Source of the DNA: an uncultured Eubacteriales bacterium
GTDB taxonomy: Bacteria; Bacillota; Clostridia; Oscillospirales; CAG-272
NCBI GenBank assembly: GCA_902462015.1
Contig: CABPZV010000042.1
Span: forward strand, 1 to 12,989
Direction: 5' to 3'
Length of the DNA stretch: 12,989 nt
The notes under the pieces are model-generated. The model searched no databases, was not told where the DNA came from, and worked only from the letters and a program-made list of their open reading frames with translations. Below, in pieces: positions 6,526 to 12,989 of this stretch; the stretch's first letter is position 1, and every line of letters begins with the position of its first letter. Made by a program: the position numbers and the translations under genes.

Positions 6526-7281
6526 TCATTTTATAATAGAGGAGATGACCTCTGTTAATTCTTCCTGTGACAGTCCCTCAGCAACAATTCTGAAACCAAC
6601 GTTCTTAAAAATAAATTCAGCATAGTAATAACCTCCCTCAGAAATCGCTATACCAACTTCAGTACCATTGATGACAGACTTTTCTTCAATCGAACCGAAA
6701 AAAGCGTAACACGAAACAGGCAGTCCGCCTTTTTGCATTTCAATATTTACACTGCGTGAAAAGTCGCTGTTTGAATAGTTTAAAATATTAACATCATAGT
6801 ATGCAGCGCCTGTACCGTCTTTTCTGTAAATACCATACTGCTGATCCGGCCCTTCACTCAAATCTTCCGGAACATCGGGAAAAATATTGATTCCATAGTA
6901 TTCGTTAATTGAAGATCTATCCATTGAAACATAGTCATCCACATCTACATCAATATCAAGCTTCATTCTATCCGAAGATATCCCGTCAATTTTATTAATT
7001 ATAATTTTATTGCTCACCTGTATATCCCCAGAAGTTTCATCGCTGCCTGTATAAGCAAAATAATCCTGCTCTCCTTTATTTACCGAATCATCAGCAGTAT
7101 CATTCTGCTTTGTATCAAGAAGTCCGCTTTTCCACGTGCCAAATGCCGTTAATACAACTAAGCTCGCACAGCAAAAAGAAGCTGCGATTTTTTCAGTCCT
7201 TTTTCTCCGTATTTTTTTTTCATGTTCATATTCGCTTATGCGACAAAAAACATCGTTTACCATTTCATCATAACTCTTCAT
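6526..7281 (-). CDS. Single-pass membrane protein, probable ECF anti-sigma factor
   Basis: The product is likely an inhibitor that holds the neighbouring ECF sigma factor at the membrane. It has 251 residues. A charged cytoplasmic N-terminus of about 30 residues is followed by one membrane segment (about 32-49) and an acidic, Asp/Ser-rich linker. A predicted extracellular domain ends in a segment like the DUF4367 C-terminus (NVGFRIVAEGLSQEELTEVI). No zinc HxxxCxxC anti-sigma motif is present, so it is not of the ZAS class. The start codon lies inside the end of the sigma gene (14-base overlap) with GGGAG 9 bases upstream, indicating coupled translation. The anti-sigma role is inferred from gene order and topology, and the signal it senses is unknown. 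Confidence 0.75.
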   Translation of the reverse strand: MKSYDEMVNDVFCRISEYEHEKKIRRKRTEKIAASFCCASLVVLTAFGTWKSGLLDTKQNDTADDSVNKGEQDYFAYTGSDETSGDIQVSNKIIINKIDGISSDRMKLDIDVDVDDYVSMDRSSINEYYGINIFPDVPEDLSEGPDQQYGIYRKDGTGAAYYDVNILNYSNSDFSRSVNIEMQKGGLPVSCYAFFGSIEEKSVINGTEVGIAISEGGYYYAEFIFKNVGFRIVAEGLSQEELTEVISSIIK

Positions 7282-7828
7282 AAGTAAAATTCTCCCTTTC
7301 CAAACTTGTTTTAAGTGTCATTCTTGCACGATATACAAGGGTTTCTATATTGTGAACACTTTTTTTCATAACAGTAGCGGCTTCCCTGTTGCTAAGGCCC
7401 TCAAAGTATATAAGCCACAATATCTGGCGGTATTCCGGCTTCAGATCGCGCATAGCACGATGCAGGATTACCTTCCGCTCCTCATGAATATAAGACAGTT
7501 CAAGGTCTTCCTCTTCGCTGATAATATCCGGACAGTCACTCTCGGAAAAAAAATCAGTTTTAGGCCTGCGTCTCAGATAATCTATCGCTATATTCCTTCC
7601 GATAGTATAGAGCCACGTTTTGAATGACCCCTTACCTTTATCCTTAGGCTTCCTGGTACCAAGCCGTACAAAGGTGTCTTCAGCAAGCTCCTCGGCGATT
7701 ATTATATTGTCTACAAAGCTGTTAAGATAAAAGATAAGGCCGTCTTTATAGTCCCTTATAATTTCGGCTAAACCGCTTTCATCACCATCGTCACGGAAAC
7801 GGCGGTAGCTACTTGCACCGTTGTCCAT
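7268..7828 (-). CDS. ECF-type RNA polymerase sigma factor (sigma-70 family)
   Basis: This is an alternative sigma factor that redirects RNA polymerase to a small stress regulon. The 186-residue protein has region 2 at about 20-88 (AEELAEDTFVRL, then GSFKTWLYTIGRNIAIDYLRRR). Region 4 is at about 122-178, with the helix-turn-helix LSNREAATVMKKSVHNIETLVYRARMTL. Regions 1.1 and 3 are absent, as in ECF factors. The frame is open to an ATG at 7864, but the ATG at 7828 has an excellent site (AGAAAGGAG, 7 bases away) and is preferred. The gene overlaps the downstream membrane protein gene. I see no convincing consensus promoter. A CATAAT at 7859-7854 lacks a good -35 box, which would fit self-regulation through its own promoter type. 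Confidence 0.92.
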   Translation of the reverse strand: MDNGASSYRRFRDDGDESGLAEIIRDYKDGLIFYLNSFVDNIIIAEELAEDTFVRLGTRKPKDKGKGSFKTWLYTIGRNIAIDYLRRRPKTDFFSESDCPDIISEEEDLELSYIHEERKVILHRAMRDLKPEYRQILWLIYFEGLSNREAATVMKKSVHNIETLVYRARMTLKTSLERENFTYEEL

Positions 7829-8031
7829 CGCCACGCTCCTTTCTGAAAGTACTATTATGTCCACATTAATGTTCTTTCACTTATTACACGAAGATAACGG
7901 CAAAAACCTCACACTCCACATCAAAAAAAGCACACGCAGACATCTTGCCTAAGTTATATATAAACTGCCAAGATCAGCTAATATACTGCGTATGCTTTGA
8001 TTATCTTTTACAGATGATAATGGTTTTAATA
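7829..8031. other. Gap between ABC transporter and sigma genes, 203 bases
   Basis: Both flanking genes are on the minus strand. The gap holds the ribosome site and presumed promoter of the sigma gene, a 10-base palindrome ACATTAATGT at 7863-7872, and one copy of the dispersed 20-base motif (7939-7958). On the minus strand just past the ABC stop, ATTATC/GATAAT could form a weak hairpin, but no convincing terminator is visible. Confidence 0.5.
7939..7958 (+). repeat. Dispersed 20-base motif, copy 2
   Basis: This is identical over 20 bases to 2330-2349. Flanking bases differ after the core on both sides, and the long hairpins that accompany copy 1 are absent. Immediately right of it, AGTT/AACT makes a small AT-rich inverted repeat. 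Confidence 0.75.
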
Positions 8032-10005
8032 TTAGTCAAGCTCTTTCTTGCCTGTGTACAGCTCGTAATACCTGCCCTTCTGCCCGAGCAGTTCATCATG
8101 GCTTCCCCGCTCTATAATTTTACCGTCCTCAAGAACCATGATTGCATCGGCATTGCGTACCGTCGAAAGTCTGTGCGCTATAACAAAGGTAGTCCTGTTT
8201 TTCATCAGTCTGTCCATTCCTTGCTCTATATGTTTTTCGGTTCTGGTATCAACTGAGCTTGTGGCTTCATCAAGAACAAGTATCGGAGCCTTTGAGAGCG
8301 CGGCCCTTGCAATATTAAGCAGCTGGCGCTGCCCCTGCGAGAGATTCACTCCATCCCCTTCGATCATTGTGTCATAGCCGTTTTCAAGCCGTACAATAAA
8401 CGAATGTGCGCTTGCAGTTTTAGCGGCATTCTCAACCTCCTCGTCTGTTGCATCAAGACGTCCGTATCTGATATTTTCACGTACCGTTCCGGTAAAAAGA
8501 TGCGTATCCTGAAGAACCATAGCAACATTACGCCGCAGAAATTCACGCTTGTATTTTTTTATATCAATACCGTCTATAGTAATTTCACCGCTGTCAATAT
8601 CATAGAAACGGTTGATGAGATTGGTAATTGTAGTTTTCCCTGCACCCGTAGACCCTACAAAAGCGATTTTCTGTCCCGGATGGGCATACAGCGAAATATT
8701 ATGAAGAATACGTTTTTCACTGTTGTATCCAAAGCAAACGTCACTGAAAACCACGTCTCCGTTTATCGGTTTATCGACGGCATCGGAAAGATTACTCTGC
8801 TCAGGCGACTCATCCATCACAGAAAATACGCGTTCAGCTCCGGCAAGTGCGGCAAATATAGTAGACATCTGCTGGGAAATATTATTAATCGGCATTGAAA
8901 ATTGCCTTGAATAATTTGCAAATACAGTGAGAGCCCCAGGAGTAAAGCCTCTGGTAACCATCAGAATACCTCCAACACCGATCGTAACAGCATAGCTTAT
9001 CTGAGAGGTATTTCCCATAGTCGGCCCCATAACTCCTCCAAAAAACTGAGCCTTAAACTGCTTTTCCTTTAAATCGCGGTTCAGCGTATCAAATTCATCA
9101 ATGCATATTCCTTCATGACTAAAAATTTTGACAGTCTTCTGACCGGAAACCGTCTCCTCAATATATCCGTTAACCGCGCCGAGAGACTCCTGCTGACCGG
9201 TATAATATTTACTGCTTGCTTTAGCAATTAATCCGCCGCCTTTTGTAAATATCGGGATGAACAGCACAGTTATAAGTGTAAGCTGCCAGCTTGTAGTCAA
9301 CATAAAAACAAAAGTACCGATAAGAGTGACCGTTCCGGAAACCATCGAAAGCAAAGAATTATTAAGCATCGTATCGATATTGTCAACATCATTGGTAAAT
9401 CGGCTCATCACCTCACCGGTTGGAGACGAATCAAAAAATTTTATCGGCAGTCTCTGGATTGCCTTAAAAAGATCATTTCTTATTTCCGCTATAGCGCCCT
9501 GCGATATGCTGAGCATCAGCCTCGACTGTGCATATGTACAAGCTGCTCCGATAATATATATAAGCGTCATAAGAATAAGAGCTATCAAAAGATAAACGAG
9601 TGCATCCGTCCACCTGGGACCGGAAAGCAGCCATGTAAATAATGGTGTTCCGGTGAGACTCCTAACCGCATTATCTGCCATCACAGCAGTAACGCCATCC
9701 TTAGTCGTTGTAGCAACTCCTGCTATATTATTTATGATCGGAGCAAGCATATACGATCCGACAAGAGAAGTAATCGTACTGAAAAGCATACACAGAAGTA
9801 CAAGCAAAAGCTTGAGGCTGTAAGGCTTAATATAAATATATAGCCGTCCGATAACCTTTGATAAATTTCTCGGCTTTCCGGACGCTGCGCCTCTTCCATG
9901 CGCTCCCGGTCCTCTCATTCCTGGAATCGCACGCATAGCGCTGCCTTCTTTCTTTACATTTGAAACATATTGGCTTCTAAGCTGTTCAAGCGTTCTTCCC
10001 TTCAC
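8032..10005 (-). CDS. ABC exporter half-transporter with canonical ATPase site (second subunit of a heterodimer)
   Basis: This is a fused permease-ATPase of the type IV exporter family, predicted to pump drugs or lipophilic compounds out of the cell. It has 657 residues. A basic Gly-rich N-terminal extension (1-48) comes first. Six membrane segments lie between about 60 and 360, with a long outside loop (about 91-135) after the first, as in BmrD-like subunits. The nucleotide domain has Walker A GSTGAGKTT (451-459), Q500 and signature LSQGQ (555-559). Walker B ends in D579-E580 with the catalytic Glu intact, and the switch His is H611. The start is GTG at 10005, overlapping the upstream stop by four bases, behind AGAGGTGA. 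It pairs with the preceding gene, whose own catalytic residues are altered. Family resemblance is to BmrCD, LmrCD, EfrAB or YfiBC, but the substrate is not predictable. Confidence 0.93.
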   Translation of the reverse strand: MKGRTLEQLRSQYVSNVKKEGSAMRAIPGMRGPGAHGRGAASGKPRNLSKVIGRLYIYIKPYSLKLLLVLLCMLFSTITSLVGSYMLAPIINNIAGVATTTKDGVTAVMADNAVRSLTGTPLFTWLLSGPRWTDALVYLLIALILMTLIYIIGAACTYAQSRLMLSISQGAIAEIRNDLFKAIQRLPIKFFDSSPTGEVMSRFTNDVDNIDTMLNNSLLSMVSGTVTLIGTFVFMLTTSWQLTLITVLFIPIFTKGGGLIAKASSKYYTGQQESLGAVNGYIEETVSGQKTVKIFSHEGICIDEFDTLNRDLKEKQFKAQFFGGVMGPTMGNTSQISYAVTIGVGGILMVTRGFTPGALTVFANYSRQFSMPINNISQQMSTIFAALAGAERVFSVMDESPEQSNLSDAVDKPINGDVVFSDVCFGYNSEKRILHNISLYAHPGQKIAFVGSTGAGKTTITNLINRFYDIDSGEITIDGIDIKKYKREFLRRNVAMVLQDTHLFTGTVRENIRYGRLDATDEEVENAAKTASAHSFIVRLENGYDTMIEGDGVNLSQGQRQLLNIARAALSKAPILVLDEATSSVDTRTEKHIEQGMDRLMKNRTTFVIAHRLSTVRNADAIMVLEDGKIIERGSHDELLGQKGRYYELYTGKKELD

Positions 10006-11768
10006 TCATTCTCACCTCTTTCCATATTCGTCTCGCTTTCGCTGACTTGGGAGAAATAAATCTCTCTGTATTCAGTATTATTTTCAAAAAGCTCTTTGTG
10101 AGTACCCATGCCCGTAATTTTTCCTTCATTCATAACAATAATCGTGTCCGCATCAATCACTGAGCTTATACGCTGTGCGATTATAATTTTTGTAGCCTCC
10201 GGAAGATCGTTTTTGAAGGTATTTCTAATCTGAGCTTCTGTTGCAGTATCGACCGCAGAAGTAGAATCATCAAGAATCAAAATTTTCGGTTTTTTCAGAA
10301 GCGCGGCCGCAATACACAGTCTCTGCTTCTGACCGCCGGAAACATTAGTTCCTCCCTGTTCAATAAAAGTATCATATCCCTTGGAAAATGAAGATATAAA
10401 CTTATCGGCCTGAGCATGCTTAGCCGCTTCGCACATATCAGAATATTCCGCATCAGGATTTCCAAAACAAAGATTATCCGCAATAGTTCCTGAAAAAAGC
10501 ACATTTTTCTGTAGCACCATACCAATTCCTGCGCGAAGATTATCAAGAGAATACTCTCGTACATCGGTTCCGTCGACAAGTATGCTGCCACTGTCCGGAT
10601 CATAAAGACGCGGAATCATAGAAACAAGCGTAGTTTTTCCGCAGCCTGTAGAGCCTATTATTCCTACCGTTGAGCCGGCAGGAATGTGAAGACTGATATG
10701 CGTAAGAACAGTCTCTTCACTTGTTTTATAATATCTGAATGAAACATCACGAAACTCTATTTCGCCCCGTTTAATCTCTTTGTCAGCATACGAGTTGCCA
10801 TTTGAAATATCCGGCTTCTCATCAAGCACCTCTCGGATACGCTTAGCTGACGCAAACGCGCGTGATGACATCATAAACATCATTGTAACCATCATAAGAG
10901 ATGAAAGAATCTGAGTTACATATGTAACAAAAGAGGAGAGGTCGCCGATCTGCATTCCGCCGACCATGCCGGATTCATTCATTACAATCTGTCCACCGAT
11001 CCACAAAACTGCAACCGTTGTCAGGTTCATACATATAGTCATAAACGGCTGTAAGACAATCATCATTTTGTAAGCTGACATACCGGTGTTTTTAAGATTC
11101 GAATTCGCAGCTGTAAATTTCTGTTCCTCAAAGTCTTCACGAACAAAAGATTTTACAACGCGAACATTTGTTATATTTTCCTGAACTGTTGAATTGAGTT
11201 CGTCAATCTTCTGCTGCATTTTTGTAAATCGGGGAAAACCCATACGTATTATTATAAATATAGCTAAAACTAATATCGGAATCGACACGCAAAATACAGC
11301 AGAGAGCGAGGGCCTTATCATAATTGACATAACGAGAGCGCCAATCATCATTCCGGGAGCTCTGAGGCACATACGCAAAAGCATATTAACAAAATTTTGC
11401 AGCTGAGTAACATCATTTGTCAGACGCGTGACAAGTGATCCGGCTGAAAATTTATCGATATTGGCAAAAGAAAATCCCTGAACGTGCTTGTAAAGATCAA
11501 GTCTGAGGTCGGTAGCAAATCCGACAGATGCCTTTGTACCGAAATATGTTCCTCCGACTCCGCCGGCCATCATTAAAAGAGCTGTAAGAATCATTGCTCC
11601 TGCATACAGAACGCTTTTCCATACAGTCAGACTTCCGCTGGTACCGGAATTCAGTACACTCTTTAAAAACCAAGGCATTAATACTTCACCGATAACTTCA
11701 AGAATCATGCATAACGGCCCTATAATAAAGTACGGCCAGTATGGTTTAATATACTTCTTCCACTTCAT
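10002..11768 (-). CDS. ABC exporter half-transporter with degenerate ATPase site (first subunit of a heterodimer)
   Basis: This fused permease-ATPase has 588 residues and six membrane segments between about 12 and 300. Walker A is GSTGCGKTT (372-380), the Q-loop is Q420, and the signature is VSGGQ (476-480). Two catalytic positions are changed: Walker B ends in D500-D501, giving Asp where the catalytic Glu belongs, and the switch His is replaced by Q532 in IIIAQRISS. This is the known pattern of the subunit providing the non-catalytic site in heterodimeric exporters such as BmrC, LmrC and TM287. The ATG at 11768 is 3 bases past the marR stop, and its ribosome site GGAGAGAGAGGG lies inside the end of marR. 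Cotranscription and coupled translation with marR and the next subunit are therefore very likely. Confidence 0.94.
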   Translation of the reverse strand: MKWKKYIKPYWPYFIIGPLCMILEVIGEVLMPWFLKSVLNSGTSGSLTVWKSVLYAGAMILTALLMMAGGVGGTYFGTKASVGFATDLRLDLYKHVQGFSFANIDKFSAGSLVTRLTNDVTQLQNFVNMLLRMCLRAPGMMIGALVMSIMIRPSLSAVFCVSIPILVLAIFIIIRMGFPRFTKMQQKIDELNSTVQENITNVRVVKSFVREDFEEQKFTAANSNLKNTGMSAYKMMIVLQPFMTICMNLTTVAVLWIGGQIVMNESGMVGGMQIGDLSSFVTYVTQILSSLMMVTMMFMMSSRAFASAKRIREVLDEKPDISNGNSYADKEIKRGEIEFRDVSFRYYKTSEETVLTHISLHIPAGSTVGIIGSTGCGKTTLVSMIPRLYDPDSGSILVDGTDVREYSLDNLRAGIGMVLQKNVLFSGTIADNLCFGNPDAEYSDMCEAAKHAQADKFISSFSKGYDTFIEQGGTNVSGGQKQRLCIAAALLKKPKILILDDSTSAVDTATEAQIRNTFKNDLPEATKIIIAQRISSVIDADTIIVMNEGKITGMGTHKELFENNTEYREIYFSQVSESETNMERGENE

Positions 11769-11771
11769 AAA

Positions 11772-12266
11772 TCAAAACCCTCTCTCTCCTTTAGGCTGCA
11801 GTTTATCCTGAAGAGCAGCGTCACGAAGATTTTCTTTCATTCTATCAAATAATTTCTCTAAAATGTCAAACTCCTCTTCTGTAAATCCGTCAAGCATTTT
11901 TGCGTCAAGCTCGGAAAACTTTCTTCGCGAAAGCTCAAGAACGTTTTTTCCCTGCTCTGTCAAAATAATTCTGTTGCAGCGGTTGTCACCGTCAAGCGTC
12001 TTCCTTGAAATATAGCCGGCCGATTCAAGTTTTTTCAAAGTTACAGCAACAGCGGCGGGACTTATCTCAAGCGCATCCGCAATCTGCTTTTGATTCGGCT
12101 CGTACGGTAAATGAATAAGATATTTCAGCATCATATGCTGACTATGGAAAAGTCCAATATCCTCAGACATTTTCTCCGCTGCAGCTCTGTGCATATGAAG
12201 AACATGTATAAACACATGAACTATTTGTTCACTCTTTGACATTTCAGGCTCTTTAAAATTTCTCAT
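11772..12266 (-). CDS. MarR-family winged-helix transcriptional regulator
   Basis: This is probably the local repressor of the exporter operon, released by a compound the pump handles. The protein has 164 residues. The winged-helix domain spans about 42-108: the recognition region is QKQIADALEISPAAVAVTLKKLESAGYISR and the wing is DGDNRCNRIILTEQG, the typical MarR D-x-R-x-x-R neighbourhood. N- and C-terminal helices form the dimer interface. The frame is open to an ATG at 12290, which has no ribosome site. The ATG at 12266 follows AAAGGA by 11 bases and is preferred. It is the first gene of marR - ABC - ABC. The palindrome over its promoter is a plausible binding site. The ligand is unknown. 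Confidence 0.92.
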   Translation of the reverse strand: MRNFKEPEMSKSEQIVHVFIHVLHMHRAAAEKMSEDIGLFHSQHMMLKYLIHLPYEPNQKQIADALEISPAAVAVTLKKLESAGYISRKTLDGDNRCNRIILTEQGKNVLELSRRKFSELDAKMLDGFTEEEFDILEKLFDRMKENLRDAALQDKLQPKGERGF

Positions 12267-12372
12267 GACTATGATTTTCCTTTCATACATACTTAAAGTT
12301 CCGATCGGTTTCAGCTGCTCTGAATTGCCAGGTACAGTCGGTCAGCAAAGCGAAAACATTTATCTCGACTGC

Positions 12373-12398
12373 AAAATAATTAACGCGTTAACTATTTT
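12373..12398. promoter_or_regulatory. 26-base near-perfect palindrome, probable MarR operator
   Basis: The arms 12373-12385 and 12386-12398 match at 12 of 13 positions. The core TTAACGCGTTAA (12380-12391) is perfect. It overlaps the -10 box of the marR operon and its predicted start site. Position and symmetry fit a dimeric repressor, with MarR next door as the obvious candidate. Confidence 0.78.
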
Positions 12399-12422
12399 AG
12401 CACAATATACTCTTCGTGTCAA
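12394..12422 (-). promoter_or_regulatory. SigA-type promoter of the marR-ABC-ABC operon
   Basis: On the minus strand, TTGACA (12422-12417), a 17-base spacer and TAAAAT (12399-12394) give a near-consensus promoter. The start would be near 12387, inside the palindrome. The leader to the marR ATG is about 120 bases. Confidence 0.85.
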
Positions 12423-12485
12423 TAAAAAAAGAAATTTTTTAACATTTCCTTTGTTTATTCTTAGCTCTGATTTAAAAGGCTGCAC

Positions 12486-12514
12486 TTGACAGAATACTAC
12501 AAATACGTTAAAAT
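12486..12514 (+). promoter_or_regulatory. SigA-type promoter of the rightmost gene
   Basis: TTGACA (12486-12491), 17 bases, then TAAAAT (12509-12514). It points away from the marR promoter, and the two -35 boxes are 63 bases apart. A leader of about 115 AT-rich bases precedes the gene at 12638. Confidence 0.8.
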
Positions 12515-12637
12515 AAATTATTATTAGTTTATTTATAAAGCATAATGCTTTGAATAGCTTCATCTTGAACGTCTGCTAAAAAATTCAGTTAAAGGTTCTA
12601 TAAAAACTATCCAAAAAAATTAATGAAAGGTTACGCT

Positions 12638-12989
12638 ATGCTGATTCTGACAGAAGACGAATCTTCAGACTTGGATATAATTATTCCTATCTCAGTTTCG
12701 GTGACATATAATGACGCTGAAATTCCTGAGCTGAGGGTATCCGTATGCAAAAGCTTTAAAAGTATCGGCATCGAGTTCATACAAAGATATGAAAAAAATC
12801 CGCTTTCATACGAGGCCAGAAGCTTCGTAATAAGACGTCTCACTGATATTGTGGCAGCAAGCGGTTTCTGTCCTGACGATGATTACATTTTCACCGTAAC
12901 AAAAGAGTACATCCTATCCGACAGAAACAAACTTAATAAAACGCTGATTTTACCTCAAACCATAGTAATATCCAAAAGTGACTTTAAAA
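12638..12989 (+). CDS. Unrecognised protein, 3' end cut by the window edge
   Basis: 117 codons are present without a stop. The protein begins MLILTEDESSDLDIIIPISVSVTY and continues with alternating hydrophobic strands and charged stretches, including RSFVIRRLTDIVAASGFCPDDDY near 77-99. It has no signal peptide, no membrane segment and no motif I recognise. The ATG at 12638 has GAAAGG 7 bases upstream, and a consensus promoter lies 124 bases before the start codon, so expression is well supported. It is divergent from the marR-ABC operon. No function is assigned. Confidence 0.75.
   Translation, partial: MLILTEDESSDLDIIIPISVSVTYNDAEIPELRVSVCKSFKSIGIEFIQRYEKNPLSYEARSFVIRRLTDIVAASGFCPDDDYIFTVTKEYILSDRNKLNKTLILPQTIVISKSDFK

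Noticed and set aside
7854..7882. SigA promoter for the ECF sigma gene
   Set aside because: CATAAT is acceptable as a -10 box, but the hexamer 17 bases upstream (AAGTGA) does not resemble TTGACA.
8138..9595. Plus-strand open frames opposite the ABC transporter gene
   Set aside because: They are antisense shadows of a gene with intact Walker A, signature and Walker B motifs.
12360..12843. Minus-strand open frames at 12360-12563 and 12631-12843
   Set aside because: The first overlaps the divergent promoters. The second is antisense to the gene at 12638, which has a promoter and ribosome site.

Overview
The window reads as a chromosomal segment of a moderately AT-rich low-GC Gram-positive bacterium, most likely a member of Clostridia (Bacillota). 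The main reasons are a large SRP RNA with an Alu domain, the gene order SRP RNA - dnaX - ybaB/ebfC - recR (the same as scr-dnaX-yaaK-recR in Bacillus subtilis), promoters of the TTGACA-N17-TATAAT type, and AGAAAGGA-like ribosome binding sites. I cannot name the genus. No CRISPR array, tRNA, rRNA or insertion sequence was seen.

Layout. (a) 1-2870, minus strand: a copper homeostasis unit. A CsoR-type Cu(I) repressor gene lies behind a consensus promoter with a palindromic operator at the start site. A CopA-type P1B ATPase follows it and runs off the left edge. The 212-base gap between the two genes holds a strongly folded element. (b) 2871-3270: a gene-free stretch with a degenerate 14-base tandem repeat, a copy of a short dispersed motif, and the SRP RNA promoter. 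(c) 3271-6423, plus strand: SRP RNA, dnaX (DNA polymerase III tau/gamma), ybaB/ebfC and recR. The RNA's closing helix and T-run end 24 bases before the dnaX start, so any dnaX start placed upstream (such as the longer open frame from 3500) would lie inside the RNA. (d) 6438-6488: a 22-bp hairpin between the convergent recR and anti-sigma genes. (e) 6526-7828, minus strand: an ECF sigma factor gene overlapping a gene for a single-pass membrane protein, probably its anti-sigma factor. (f) 8032-12266, minus strand: a MarR-family regulator followed by two half-size ABC exporter genes. The first has a degenerate ATPase site and the second a canonical one, which is the pattern of a heterodimeric multidrug exporter. 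The operon promoter is overlapped by a 26-base near-perfect palindrome. (g) 12486-end, plus strand: a divergent promoter and an unrecognised gene cut by the right edge.

The window is mostly housekeeping and stress or efflux functions. I found no clearly new multi-gene system. The least explained parts are intergenic: the folded element between csoR and copA, the 14-base repeat array, and three same-orientation copies of a roughly 20-base motif. The unknown gene at the right edge, which shares its control region with the MarR operon, also stands out.
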